Below are positions 1 to 11,436 of a stretch of DNA of 64,000 nt, piece by piece (within the stretch, counting starts at the first letter, position 1; each line of letters starts with the position of its first letter). This DNA is from Cyanophora paradoxa (taxonomy: Eukaryota > Glaucocystophyceae > Cyanophorales > Cyanophoraceae). Both the position numbers and the translations under genes were made by a program. The notes beneath the pieces are model-generated. The model made no database searches. It saw only the letters and a list, made by a program, of their open reading frames with translations, and was not told the origin of the DNA. The stretch covers positions 62,001-126,000 of the forward strand of contig QPMI01000227.1 in the NCBI GenBank assembly GCA_004431415.1. Direction: 5' to 3'.

Positions 1-955
1 GGTGCACCGCCGCCTGCGCCCAGGCGAGGCCCGCCGCCTCAGCCGGCGCCAGCGCCGCGCCGGCGCGCTCGGGGGCACCTTCTCCTGCTCGCCGAGGGCG
101 GCGTAGGAGAGGCCGAGGTTGCAGTGGGCGGTGAACTTCCCCGCCATGTCCGCCACCTCCAGGTGCTTCAGGTGGTACTGGATCGCCTTGTACGTGCCCG
201 CCCCTGCCGCCCCCGTCGGCCCCGCCCAGGGAGCCGCGGGGGAGGGGCCCGTCGCACCTCCGAGCATCTGGAAGTCCACGCCAAGTGCGTTGTACTGCCG
301 GGAGAGCTCGGTCAGATAGATAGTTCTTAGAGGCGCACACGCCTCTGTGGACCGGGCCGGTCGCACCGCGATGGCCTCCCCCTCGATGTCGTTCAGCCTC
401 CGGCACAGCGAGAGGAACCTACGCAGCGTCGGGCGCGGCCAGGGCGGGGCGCGGCGGGGGCGGCGGCGTCCGGGTGCGCACTTCTCGTACTCGAGGATGG
501 CGCGGTCGTACTTGCCCTGGTTGTCGAGCAGGGCGCCCCGGTTGTAGTAGATTGTCGCCTCTTGCGAGAGGAGGCCGCCCCTCCGGCACGCCTCCGCCAG
601 CATCCGATAGTCTTGCAGGTTCCGCCGCGGCCCGAACCTCTGCCCGCCCCGTGCTCATTCCAAGGCCGCCCCAGCGTGCCTGTGCCCTGCGCACCTGGAC
701 GAATCCCAGCTTGCTGCTTGGCCCAGGTGCAGTGGATGGCCGAGCTCCCGCAGCGGTGCGTGGTGGTGCCCTCTGCACCCGCGTTGGGACGTCGGGAAGC
801 GATATCTCCTCAAGCCGGCGCGGTGCGTTCAACGAGCCGCCAAGTGTGGATGGGGCAACCCTGTACGGAGACCCCGCGCGGGCGCCGCGGCCGGCAAGCC
901 CTCCTGGGGGCGAGGAAGGCCGGCCGGCAGGCGCCGTCGTTGGCCTATGATCCAT
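1..955 (-). CDS. TPR-repeat protein, possibly TTC29-like (3' end outside window)
   Basis: Minus-strand exons give a chain of tetratricopeptide helices. In order I read EATIYYNRGALLDNQGKYDR, FLSLCRRLNDIEGEAIA joined to YNALGVDFQMLG, then IQYHLKHLEVADMAGKF and TAHCNLGLSYAALGEQEK. These match the TPR pattern (Y/N-L-G, A, Y, small residues). The arrangement recalls TTC29-type axonemal TPR proteins, but the identification is inferred. Introns are short and GC-rich; the one before the FLSLCRR exon only keeps frame with a GT-GG or GG-AG boundary, so a non-canonical junction or model error exists there. An upstream open frame reaches a methionine at 955 with a basic, proline-rich N-terminus; this start is tentative. 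The gene runs off the left edge, so its C-terminus is missing. TPR arrays act as protein-binding scaffolds. Confidence 0.6.
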
Positions 956-1275
956 CAGCTATCCGCTTCTATGGTAGCTGCGACAATCCTTCTATGCAGC
1001 TACTTAGCTACCTCAAACTACTTAGCTACCTCAAACCTCAAAGTTGCGTACTCCCGTGCATGCGCACGGGTTGTGCGTGGCTAAGCGGGCTCTGCTGGCG
1101 TACGGGCTGTGTGTGGCTTTTTTGTTCGTTGTCGGGTACCGTAATCTATCCAACAACTTTGGGGCCGGCAAGATCTGCCCAGTTCCCAGCCCTAGCTCTA
1201 GATCCCAACAACTGAGCTGCTCTGCCGGCTCAGCGGCTCGGCCGGCTAGCTTTTAGTTCTGCCAGCTTCGCTGAA
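956..1275. other. intergenic between divergent TPR and STPG genes
   Basis: No convincing exon seen. It separates two divergently oriented genes and so should hold both promoters. A perfect tandem duplication of an 18-bp unit (ctacttagctacctcaaa) lies at about 1000-1037. Confidence 0.4.
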
Positions 1276-2199
1276 ATGCGGCGTAGCGTCTCGCCAACGC
1301 TGGGTCCCTCGGCATCCGCGCCGTCGCTGCTCGGTGGCCACAGCATTTACAGCCCTTTTCGCAGGTTCGCCTGTTTCTACGGGAGCTCACCTAAGCTCGA
1401 GCTCAACACCCGCGCGCAGCACTTCCAGACGATTTCCTGAGGACCAGGGAAGCTCGAGCTCGTTAAGGACGGGGCAGCCTGGGAGAGCAGCCAGCTCATT
1501 GCGCGCCGCGGCAGACACTCCTGGCCCGGGGGCCTACTCGTGTCCTCCGCTCGTCGCGGTTCCCCAGAGGAAACCGAAGCCACGAGCACGCAGGGACAAC
1601 GGTTCGAAGCTGGCGGGAACGTTAACATTAGAAAGGTTGGTGATCGTTGACTAACATCTACATAAACTGATTTCTTAAAACGTAAAATTTTAACGCTAAC
1701 ATTAACCGTCATGATCAAGTGCATCGACGCTGACCCAGGCATAGGCGGGAGGCTCTCCTTTCGAAAGATAGGTTTCAGCTCGACTCGTACGAGTATAAGG
1801 GGCTGCAGATGCTTCGCAAAGCGGGGGTGCGCTTCCTGAAAATAAAACAAGTGTGTCATCCCCGCTCAGGCGCCCGTCCGTCGCCCTGCAGGAAATGGAC
1901 TCGAATTCTTTTACGACGGAGGAGGTTCGCATGACTGTGGGCGAGACGATGCGAGGTGTGGCGCGCCGGCGCCGTCGCCCGGCCCCGGGCTCTATATGCC
2001 TGAGCCCGGGCCCCCAGACAAGAATTGGCACAGAAATCGATTCGACAGCCGGGTGCCGCGGTTCCCCTCGCAGAGGTCCTGGGTTCCTGGCAGCGTCGGC
2101 CCGGGAAAGTACGGGGCCCTTGGCGAGTCGGTGAAGGTCTACATGCCGGACCGGGCCTCCCCCATGATGCGCAGCACCTCCGCCCGCGGCTTCCTGTAG
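1276..2199 (+). CDS. SHIPPO/STPG (sperm-tail PG-rich repeat) protein
   Basis: The first exon starts MRRSVSPTLGPSASAPSLLG at 1276. Removing a short intron that ends in ttccag near 1424 restores a frame containing ADTPGPGAYSCPPL. A later exon carries SPGPGLYMPEPGPPDKNW and then VGPGKYGALGESVKVYMPDR, ending with a TAG at 2197-2199. Repeated PGPGxY motifs define the SHIPPO/STPG family, proteins attached to flagellar and other microtubules. The middle exons (about 1650-1900) are not resolved. It is divergent from the TPR gene and convergent with the methyltransferase. I cannot tell which STPG subfamily it belongs to. Confidence 0.55.
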
Positions 2200-2379
2200 C
2201 CGCCCCGCTCACACCCGCCCCCGCCCCACCCCAGCCCCTGTCTCTACCCCTCGCCCCGTTCCCCCGCCCGCTTTCCAATAATGTTATTTCCCGCGCCGGG
2301 CCCCGGCTGGTGCATGTTCTTTCGGGCTGGGCTGCTTGGGGGTGGATCGGGGCGGGCGGGGCGGGTCGGGGCGGGGGGC

Positions 2380-3858
2380 CTAGGGGCGACGACCGACGAA
2401 GTCGAGGTTGTGAGCGACGTAGACGAGCTCCCCCGTCCCGACCTGCTCCCGCCGCCGCCGCACGTACTCCGCCGCCCGCCCCGCCTCGACTGCCTGCCGG
2501 CCGGCTCGCGCGGGGGCGGGGCGCGGGGCGAGGGCGAGGGGCGTGGCGGGCCGGGCTGGCGGCGAGGCGCTCGGCGATGAAGTGGAGGATGCAGTGGAGG
2601 AAGTAGGCCTCGTCGCCCTCGTACACCCCCTCGGCCGGGTGCACTGCCCAGCTCGATCCCCCCGCACGCGCCACCTCCCCGCCCGCCCGCGCGATTTCGT
2701 GGAAGAGTACCCGGCCCGCCCGGCTGCCCCGCTCCCAGTGAGAGGCGGCGCGGCGCGGCGGGCGGCGCGGCGCGGCGGGCGGCGCTGCGCGGCGGGCGGC
2801 GCGGCGGGCCTCTGCTCGAGCTGGAGGCCGTCGGAGGCAGCGGCGTCCATGCTGGCGTGGTAGGCGGCCTGCGCCGGTCAGAGCGCGCACCGGGCGGGGC
2901 GGGGCGGGGCGGGGCGGGGCAGGCCTCGACGGCGTCGTCGAAGGGCCCCATAAGGTTGGGCTCCAGGTGCGTCGCTCCGTCGAAGTTGATGGGGAAGTAG
3001 AAGAGGCCGCCCCGCGGCAGCAGCCCGAGCAGCCGCGGCAGCGTCCCTGCCCCGCGTCGGCCCCCGCGGGCGCTCGCGCGGCGCGGCGGGCGGGCGTGGC
3101 GGACGGGGGATGTCGACGAGGTCGAGGAAGGCGGCGGCGATGAGGAGGTCCCAGCGCAGGCCGGCGCGCTCGCCGGCCTCGAGGGCCCCCTCCAGCTCCT
3201 CCACCCGCACCGTCACCTCCACCGCCCGCCCCGCCTGGCCCCCGTTGATCGCTCCCTCGAGGCGACGCGCGGCGGGGGCGGCGCACTGGGCCCGGGGGGC
3301 GGAGGGCGATGCGGCGGGCGAAGGCGCGGTTGGAGGCGGTGCCCACGGCGTGGTGGTGCTTCGTCGCGACGCCCGGCGCGAGTTCCTCCGCCAGCGCTCC
3401 GCTGGGCCCACCGCGCCCCTCCCAGCCCGGCGCCTCGCACTCTTCGACCGCGTAGCCCAGGGCGCGCGCCGCGACGCCCACCCGCCGCGCAGCCTGCCGC
3501 CAATGCAAGCTCGGGCGGCAGCGGGCGGGCGGAGCGCACCGCTAGCGTACCTCGAGGATATTCTGCGAGTTGCTGTCGATCATCTCGTAGCTGACCCTGT
3601 CGAAGCGATCGAAGATGCGTTCGCCGAGCAAACGCTCAATCATCGTCCCGATGCCGCCCCCGACCTCCAGTACGCTGCGCCGCGCACTCTACCGCAGCGA
3701 CAATGCTGCCGCGCGACCACGCACCGCAGCGCGGCATCCGCCGGGCGCTTCTCCAGCATCGCTCGCAGCCGGTCGAGCACCGCCCGGTTCAACGCTCGGT
3801 CGTCGACTGTGCGCTTTGCAGCCAGATAGCGCGGGTAGCTGAACTCCGGGGCGTTCAT
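2380..3858 (-). CDS. class I SAM-dependent methyltransferase
   Basis: The start ATG is at 3856-3858 ([20 protein letters not shown]). A 49-nt intron (gtgcgtgg...gcgcag) joins ADAALR to [16 protein letters not shown], the glycine-rich SAM-binding motif I, followed by [18 protein letters not shown] with the acidic end of strand 2. A later exon has [18 protein letters not shown] (motif around strand 4), then [19 protein letters not shown], a segment with [20 protein letters not shown], and [19 protein letters not shown]. The C-terminus [16 protein letters not shown] ends at a stop at 2380-2382. At least five GC-rich introns interrupt it. The overall layout resembles bacterial methyltransferases of unknown substrate, so lateral origin is possible but not shown. 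The substrate is unknown. Confidence 0.65.
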
Positions 3859-4236
3859 CGGCACCTGAGCACACGTGCACGCTGCGCTCGCGGCGGAGCT
3901 GGCCTGGCCCACTGAACAGCGAGCGTGCAATACAGCTGTAGCTGCGCTGCGCCCGCGCTGAGAGGCCGCAGTTCAAGCCGCAGTTGCCAGTTGCCAGTTG
4001 CTTTTTGAGGGGTACGTTGATAACTCATCGTTCCGTGCCGAGGCGCCGGCGCCGGCAAAGTCGCACCGCGGGACGTCCGGCTATAGAGCCGCCAGTAGGC
4101 CGCGTCGACGCCAGCTCTAGACCAAACGTACGCGCGAGTCGGCAGCTGCAGGTGTCGCTGCTGCAAACGGCGCACGCTGTGCAGATGCAGATCATGTAGC
4201 GGCAAGCTTGCTGGAGTGCTTGCTGGAGCGAGGGAG
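3859..4236. promoter_or_regulatory. divergent intergenic region, methyltransferase / RING-TRAF gene
   Basis: A 378-bp spacer between the start codons of two divergent genes must carry both promoters. No TATA box or other motif could be named with confidence. Confidence 0.3.
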
Positions 4237-6590
4237 ATGGACGAGGGGGGAGGCTTCTCCGACGACCTGTTCTTGAGCAAGGAGGCCGCGGGCGGGTGCA
4301 TGCGGGTGTGTCGTTGCAGATCGCTCTGGCTAATTCGCGGTCAGATTCACTTGCGCTGTTTGCCTAGAAATCGCAAGGGAGCCCCTGAGCCTGCACCCTT
4401 GCGAACACGTGTACTGCACGGTGAGCGCAACGCGTACGGGATTGAAGCTGTCCGGGCGTGCGGCCGCGTGCTTACCGTGGTCTCCCGAAGGATTGTGCAG
4501 CGCGACTGAGGACGTGCCCGCAAGATAACCAGCGCATCGATCGGTCATCACCGAGAGCCCCTCCCCCATTCCTGTCTGACTCGGGGCGCATCCGCAGGAA
4601 AAAGCCGCTGGCAGGGCAGCTGCTGCGCATGTACAAGAACCTGCAGCTGCGGTGCCCCCTCGTGAAAACGTGCAAATGGACGGGCGCTCTGGGGGACCTG
4701 CAGGAGCACCTCTCCCTCCGCTGCAGCGCCGTTCCCGTCCCCTGCCCGTACCCCGGCTGCCCGGCGCGCGTGCCGCGGGGGGGCCTGGAGGCGCACGCGT
4801 CGGGGTGCCAGTTCCGCACTGTGGCGTGCCAGCACTGCGGAGCGGCGGTGCCGGCGCTCGAGGCCCGCGTGCACCTCGACGCCTGCCCCGAGCTCCCCGT
4901 CGAGTGCCCGCACGGCCCCGCCTGCGGCCGCGTCCCGAGGAGCAGGCTCGCGGGGCACCAGCAGGCGTGCCCGCAGGCGCCGGCCGAGTGCTTCCTCCGC
5001 GAGCTCGGCTGCCCCTTCGCCGGCCGCCGCGCCGACGTCGAGGCGCACGTCGCCGCCGCCGGGCCCGCCACCCCGCACCTCCAGGCCCCCGCCCGCCCCA
5101 TCTCGCCCGGCGCCCTGACGCTCCGGGCAGCTCGCGGTGCGGGCGGCAGCGGAGATGCGGGTGGCGCTGCAGCGGGCGGTGGCGGGCCTGGAGGAGGCGC
5201 GGGCGCGGCTTGCGGGCGCGGAGGAGCTGCTGGGGCGGGCTGAGGCGGAGCGCGACGCCGCCGTGCGGGCCCTCAGCGAGCAGCGCAGCTCCCGCGAGCG
5301 CGCCGTCCGCCCTGCCCTGCCCTGCCCGGCCCCGCCCGCGCCGAGCGGCGCGCAGGAGGCGCGGACGCTGCGGGAGGTGGAGGGCTACGTCTCAACGCTG
5401 AAGCGGGCGGTTGTGGAGAAGGACGCGCAGCGCATCGCCCTCCTCGACGAGGCCCGCCTTCGCCCCCGCCCCGCGCGCCTCGCCCGGCCCGGTGTGACGC
5501 CGCGGCAGATCGATCGGCGGGACCGGGCGCACGCGGCGGCGGAGGCCCGCCTGCGGCGCGAGCTCGCCGAGGCGAAGTCGGAGGCGCGCGGGGCGCGCGA
5601 GGCGAAGCTCGCCAACGTGCGCCGGGCGGCGGGCCGTGGGGGAGGCGGACCGGGGCGCCGGTCACGACTGACGCGCGGCAGGTGCGGCGCGCCGTGGACG
5701 GCTTCCTGCGTAGCTCCGTCAGCCACCTCTTAGGCGGTCCCGCCCCCGCCTCCGAGGAGACCGCCCCCGCCCCAGCGCAACCTTCCCGGCGCCCCTCCCG
5801 AGGGGGCGCAGGAGCCGCCGGGGGGCGTGCCGGTGGACCCCGACGCTCCGCGGGACGGCCCACCGGGCGAGGCGCCGTCGACGCGCCCCTCGGGGCCGGA
5901 GATCGCGTCGGCGGCGGCGGCGGCGGCGGCAGCGCTGCCGCCGCCGCCGGCGTCGCTGCTGCTCGCGGTGAGCGAGGAGATGGCGGCGCTGCGGTCGGAG
6001 GTGCGGCGGGGCGCGGGGCGGGGTGGCGGTGGCGACGGGGCGCAGGCGGCGGAGCGGGAGGGCGGCTGGAGGCGCTGCTGGAGGAGCGGGAGGCCCTCTA
6101 CGGCCGCGTGCGCGCCCTCGACGAGGAGGCCCGCGCCCGCGCCGCCGCCCTCGCCGACGCCCGCGCCCGCACCGTGAGCCCGTCCGCCCCGCCCCGCCCG
6201 CCCCGCCCCGCCCGACGCCCGGCAGGAGCGCGAGCTCGCGTCCGCCCGGGAGCAGTCGGAGCGCGAGGCGCAGCGCGCGGCGGCGGCGGAGGCAGAGCTG
6301 GAGGCGGCGGCGGGGCGCGTGCAGGCGGCAGCTGTGGAGTCGGAGACGCTGCGGTCGGAGCTGCGGACGGCGGCGCAGCAGACGGAGGCCGCGGAGCGGG
6401 AGGCCGCCGTGCGCCGATTCTATTCCCCTGTCGAGGGAGGTGCGCGAGGGGGCGGCGGCAGGGACTGCGTGAGGCGCTGCGTCGGTCGGAGGCCGCCGCG
6501 CGGGGCCGGCGCGAGCGTGAGGCGGAGCGCGAGGCGGCGCGGGCGCGCGTGGCGGCTCGGGAGAGGGCGGTGCGGGAGGGAGAGGCGTGA
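4237..6590 (+). CDS. RING / TRAF-type zinc-finger protein with long coiled coil
   Basis: It starts MDEGGGFSDDLFLSKEAAGG. The next exon reads FTCAVCLEIAREPLSLHPCE then HVYC, the first half of a C3HC4 RING finger. After an intron, CLRTCPQDNQRID supplies the closing cysteines. Then follow CPLVKTCKWTGALGDLQEHL, CPYPGCPARVPRGGLEAHAS and CQHCGAAVPALEARVHLDAC, i.e. repeated Cx(2-6)C...H...C TRAF-type zinc fingers. From about 5150 to 6590 the coding exons are Ala/Arg/Glu-rich heptad sequence (AAEMRVALQRAVAGLEEARA; LEALLEEREALYGRVRALDE), separated by GC-rich introns, and end REGEA-stop. RING plus TRAF fingers usually means an E3 ubiquitin ligase that oligomerises by its coiled coil. No C-terminal MATH domain is visible. 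Intron edges in the coiled-coil part are uncertain because every frame is open. Confidence 0.65.
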
Positions 6591-6639
6591 CGCGACGCGG
6601 GACGGCTGGGCGGCTGACGGTGCGACAGGAGGCGGCCGT

Positions 6640-7558
6640 GCGGGTGCTGCACGCTGGGGTAGAAGTGCTCCAGCATGGGCGGGGCGGCCCCGGAGACCCC
6701 GCGCGCCCCTCTGGGGGCGCTGCAGGCTGGCGCATGTTTGGGCGGGGCGCGGGGCCGGCGGGGCGCACGAAGCTGCGGCTGCTGCTGCTGCTCCCCGGGC
6801 ATCAGCTGGCGTGGGTGCGGGCGGCCGTGCGCCCCGGCGCGCCCGCCCTCACGCGCCCCAGGTGAACCCCAAGTCCCGCAAGGTCGCCCCGGAGTCCAGC
6901 GCGCCCCTCTGGCGGTGCGCGCCCCCGTCGCTCGCTTTGAGGTCCACTCGCCGTAACGCGCGGCCAGGGCCGAGGGCGTCCTCCTCGGACACTCCGCCCC
7001 TTGCTTCGCCGTCCGGCCGGCCCCGGCATCCTCCTCCGCCCCGCAGACCGCCCGCGCCCTCTTCCGCGCCTCGTCTTCCACGTCGAGCAGCGCCGCCAGC
7101 ACCGTGCGCGATGTCTCGTGGCGGCCCTTGCTCGCCGCTGACCGCGCACAGGACGATCCCACCCCGCCGCCCCCGTGGCAGTGTCTCACGATTCTTCTGG
7201 GTGGCGGGCGGCGGCTTGACGTCAGCTGTGGCGACGAGTCGACCGCTCGGCTGCTCGCGGTGGGTCTCTCTTCCGCCATCGCAGCAGCGCGGGCGACCCC
7301 CCCCGCGGGGGTTCCTGTCGAGTGCCCGCTGCCGGCCTCCTCCCTGCTCACCGACGGCCGCTTCCTCTGGCTCCGTGTTCGCCGCGCCCACCCCGCCCCT
7401 GACCTGAGCTTTGGTCGCCCTCGCCTCACCTCAGCTGCAGGCTCGGTACCGGGCTGAGGCGCGGGCGCAGGCCGAGGGCCTGCCCGTCGCCTCCTTCCTC
7501 GCCCGCTCGATTCGCTCCGCGGGGCAGGGCATCTTCCGCACATATGCACAGCCGTAGT
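6640..7558 (+). CDS. probable PH-like domain protein
   Basis: The exon starting near 7104 carries WQCLTILLGGGRRLDVSCGD then ESTARLLAVGLSSAI, the pattern of the last strands and C-terminal helix of a pleckstrin-homology fold (hydrophobic strand, 'L-D-V', acidic turn, long helix). Upstream fragments KLRLLLLLPGHQLAWVR and VNPKSRKVAPESS could be earlier PH strands. After a 3' splice site near 7435 the frame reads ARYRAEARAQAEGLPVASFL then ARSIRSAGQGIFRTYAQP and stops at 7558. The start is not resolved, and overlapping GC-driven open frames on the minus strand make the region hard to read. A lipid- or protein-binding role is inferred from the fold only. Confidence 0.4.
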
Positions 7559-7948
7559 CCATCGAAAAAATTCCCCTGCAGCTGCCCCGAGCCCGTCCTC
7601 ATGATCAATTACATGTTCATAGGCCCCCCTCCAACTTGGCTCCATATGCATGGCCAAGGACCTCCGAATTCCGAAGCTTGCAAGGCCCTTCGAAATTCTT
7701 GATCGCGAGGCTATAGCTACTAGTAGTGGTGGCGGCCGGGGAGCCTCGGAGGGCGGCGAGACACGGCCGTCAGGGGGCGTCACCCGTGCGTGCACGGATC
7801 CGGAGAGAAGGAGCGGGCAATCGGGAACACTGCGGAATTTCGAAGAACAGCGCTAGCATGCGCATGCGCACTGCACCAGCAGCGCAGACAAGTACCCCCC
7901 CTGCAAACTTCCCCCGGGGGCACCGCGCGCACCCGCAAGACCCTGAAA
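7559..7948. other. intergenic, promoter side of the pyrophosphatase-FBPase gene
   Basis: About 390 bp with no supported exon. It lies directly upstream of the ATG at 7949. No repeat or motif of note was found. Confidence 0.35.
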
Positions 7949-10922
7949 ATGGCGTCGCCGACACCGGGCTCGAAGCCTATGGTTCGCTCGAGCAGCAAGT
8001 CGGACCTTGTATCGACCGTGCGCCACCGCGTGCTCGCAGCTGTCGTCAGCCGCCAAACGGCCGACGCCCGCGCCGTTGGCCGGCTCGCGCTTGATAGTGC
8101 TGGTCTTGAATGACGCATGCGCGCGCAGGTGTCCAAGCAGGTCGCTCAGTATGTCTCGACACAGGGCATTTCCCTCCGCCACAAGGGCCGTTTCCCCAGC
8201 GAGGACTTCCGGGTCATTTTCGGTGCGCACATCCCATTACACGGGACTTGCGCGGGCCTCGGGAGGCCAGCGCCGCCCCAGGCAGCGCTGCGCGCCGCCG
8301 CCTCTGCGCGCGCGCAGCGCTGACTAGGCCTCCCGGCGCCCGCGCACTGCAGAGAAGAACGGGCACGCAATCTCGCCTGTGCACGACATCCCTCTGTTCG
8401 CCGACCAGGAGCGTGGCATCCTCAACATGATCGTCGAGATCCCGAAGTGGACGAACGCGAAGCTTGAGATCGAGGTGGCGGGGAAGATGAACCCCATCCG
8501 CCAGGACGCGAAGAACGGGAAGGTCCGCTTCGTTAACAACGTCTACCCGTACAAGGGCTACATCTGGAACTACGGCCTATTCCCCCAGGCGGGCCGCCCG
8601 AGCGCCCGTTCCTTTTCTGGCGCGCTGAAAAGGAGGCAGACGTGGGAAGACCCGACGCGCGTGCACTCGGAGACGGGGGCAATTGGAGACAGCGATCCGC
8701 TGGACTGCTGCGAGATCGGCTCGCAGGTGGCCGTGTGCGGGCAGGTCAAGCAGGTCAAGCCGCTCGGCGTGCTCGGCATGATCGACCAGGGTGCGGCGCG
8801 GCGGGGCGGGTCCCGGCGGGGCGGCGCGGCGCGTGGCGCGAGCGGGGCGCAGGGGAGATGGACTGGAAGGTCCTCGCCATCGACGTGAACGACCCGCTCG
8901 CCTCGCAGCTCAACGGTGAGGCCGTCGCCGCCCGCCGCCGCCCGCCCCCGACGGGCAATCCCGCAGACATCGACGACCTGCAGCGCCTCTTCCCCGGCCT
9001 CCTGCACGCCACGTTCTCCTGGTTCCGCACGTACAAGGTGCGCGCGCCGGCGGGGGCCCCGGGGCGCGGCCGAGGCGGCGGCAGGTGCCTGATGGGAAGA
9101 ACGAGAACCTCTTCGCGTTCCGCGGGGAGGCCCGCAACAAGGCGCGTGGGGGCAGGCGGGGCTGGGCCGGGGGCGGGGCGGGGGTGACGGGGCGCAGGAA
9201 TACGCATGGGACATCATCATGGAGAGCTACCAGTCGTGGCGCGACCTCGTCTCCGGCCGCATCAAGCACAAGTGCACCGCCACGCCACGCCCCCCGTCCC
9301 CGCGCGCCCGACGCGGCTGCAGGTTCTGCTCGATGAACACGACCCTGGACTTCTCGCCGTTCCGCGTCTCGCAGGCGGAGGCGGACAAGATCCTCGAGGG
9401 GAGCGTCCCGGGCCTCCCTGAGATGGAGGGCCAGCCGCACACCGAGCAGAGTGCGCGGGGCCGCGGGGCGGGGCGGGGGGCGGGGCGTGACGGCGCGCAG
9501 GCTACCTGGACGAGGCGATGGAGTTCCAGGAGACGCCGATGATGACCGTGAAGCGCCACGCCGTCACTCTCCAGCGCCAGTTCCCCCACGGCACCAACGA
9601 GCTCTCCCTCCTCATCACCGGCCCGCCCCGCCCCGCCCGCCCCGCCCGCCCCGGCTGAACCCGAGCAGAGATCGGCACCGCCACGAAGATCATCAACGGC
9701 CAGATCCGCCGCGGCGGCTCCCTCGCCGAGCGTGCGCCCGCGGCGCCGGGCGGGGGGCCGGCCGGCGCTGAGCGGGCGGCAGTGGTGGAGTTCGCGGACC
9801 AGCAGATGTTCCGCACGCTCTCCAACTCGGGACTGGTGTGCCTGCTCGTGAGCTCGCGGCAGAGCGAGCCTCTGGCGGTGCCCGACACGTCGTACTGCGG
9901 CAACTACGTCGTCGCCTACAACCCGCTCGTTGTCGGCGACTGCGACTCCCTCTCGTCCGCCCCGCCCTGCCCGCGCCCGCCGCGCGGGCCGCGCGGGGCC
10001 CGACGGCGCGCAGCATGGGGACGATCTTCGGGATCTACTACCGCAAGTCGCCGACGGGGAAGCAGCGCGGGGACTCGTCGGACGTGCTGCAGCGGCAGGG
10101 CCTCGAGCAGGTCGCCGCCGGCTACTGCTTCTACGGCTCCTCCACGATGCTCGTCTACTCCATGGGCTTTGGCGTCCACACCTTCACCTTCGACCCTTTC
10201 TCCGGCGCGCCCCGCCCGCCGCGCCCGCCGGCCCCCGCGCCCCGCTGAGGCCCCGCAGGACACTACATCCTAAACACGCAGCAGCTGCGGATGCCGAAGA
10301 CGGGGAAGATCTACTCGGTGTCCAACTCGGCGCTGCAGAAGGTGATGAGCCCGGCGATCCACGACTTCGTGAAGGCGCTCTCGGAGAAGCGGGACGAGCG
10401 GGGCCAGCCGGTGCGCCACTTCCGCTACGAGCACTGCCTCGTCGAGAACTTCCACCGCGTCCTCCACTACGGCGGCGTCCTCATGATGCCCGGCCCCAAG
10501 GCGCCCCTGCCCCGCCCCGCCCTGCCCCGCCCGCCCCGCTCACCGCCATGCAGGACGCCAATCTCTGCCACTTCCTCGGTACGCGCCCCTCCACGCCCCG
10601 TCCCGCCCCGCCGCGCCGCGCGGGCGAGCGGCGCTGCAGCGGAGGCGGCGCCGCTGGGATTCATCGCGGAGATGGCGGGCGGGCACGCTATCGTATCGGC
10701 GAAGCGCCCCGTGCTCGGCCTCTCGGCGTGGACCGTCGACATGAAGGTGCCGCTCTTCGTCGGCGGCATCTCCGAGGTGGCGGCCTCTCCTCGCCCCTCC
10801 GCGCGCCGCCTGAGCGCCCGCAGATCGACGAGCTCCAGCACCTCATGGAGAAGGAGCGCGCCAGCATCTCCCACGCCTCCCCGCACGCCCCCAAGGCCGC
10901 CCCCAAGAAGCCCGCCGCCTGA
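7949..10922 (+). CDS. inorganic pyrophosphatase fused to a degenerate class I fructose-1,6-bisphosphatase
   Basis: The N-terminal half is a family I soluble pyrophosphatase: [57 protein letters not shown], the signature [30 protein letters not shown] and [20 protein letters not shown]-type helices. All metal-binding Asp positions of DSDPLD are present, so activity (PPi to 2 Pi) is expected. The frame continues through [20 protein letters not shown] and, across a 50-nt intron at 9451-9500 (junction A|GC, Ser), into [20 protein letters not shown], the start of FBPase, with no stop codon. FBPase landmarks follow: [58 protein letters not shown] and MKVPLFVGG. The catalytic DPLDGSSN is replaced by NPLVVGD and the SEE metal-ligand loop by VSSRQS, so the FBPase part looks inactive. 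It ends with a Lys/Ala/Pro tail and TGA at 10920-10922. At least ten introns are about 50 nt; three are GC-AG. Confidence 0.85.
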
Positions 10923-11436
10923 CTCCCCGCCTCCCCCGCCCCCGCCGGCCCCGCACTGCCTCCCGCCCCGGGCCCCGCTCCCCCCTACGCCCCCAGCCTC
11001 GTCCTGCCCACCGTCGCAGAGTCTTCCCGCGCCCCGGGGGCCACGCCCGGCCGGCCCCCTGCCGCCAGGGCCGCTCCGCCTTCCATTGCACCCACCGCCC
11101 CGGACCCGGATAGCGCACCTCAGCCGGCGACCGGAGATGGGGATGGCGCCGCGAGCCGCGCATTCGAGGATCCGGAGCAGGCGGCGGCTGCGGACGAGGC
11201 GGGCGGGGCAAACGTCCTGCGTGCCCTCGCTGCGGCCTTTTTCGCCCTATGCCGCTCCGGCCGTCCCTGACCCGTCCTCTTCGGTAGCCCGGTTTTCTCA
11301 ATTCAGTGTGCTGAGTGGCAGGTCGCGGGCGGGGACGGTCAAGGGGCGGGGCCGGTCAAGGGGCGAGGGGCGGGTCGAGGTGTGCAGCGAGCCACTCGTC
11401 GGCGATTCGGATCGTGAGCAGACGCCGCAGCCTGCC
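10923..11436. other. convergent intergenic region
   Basis: The spacer between the 3' ends of the pyrophosphatase-FBPase gene and the LRR gene. It is GC-rich with open frames on both strands that show no family pattern. No feature is supported. Confidence 0.35.

Noticed and set aside
1856-3508. 550-codon open frame on the minus strand
   Set aside because: It is an artefact of GC-rich DNA running through introns of the methyltransferase; only parts coincide with real exons and no single-frame protein pattern exists.
6098-7795. 565-codon open frame on the minus strand
   Set aside because: Shadow of the RING/TRAF coiled-coil gene and the PH-like gene; composition is Arg/Pro/Ala only.
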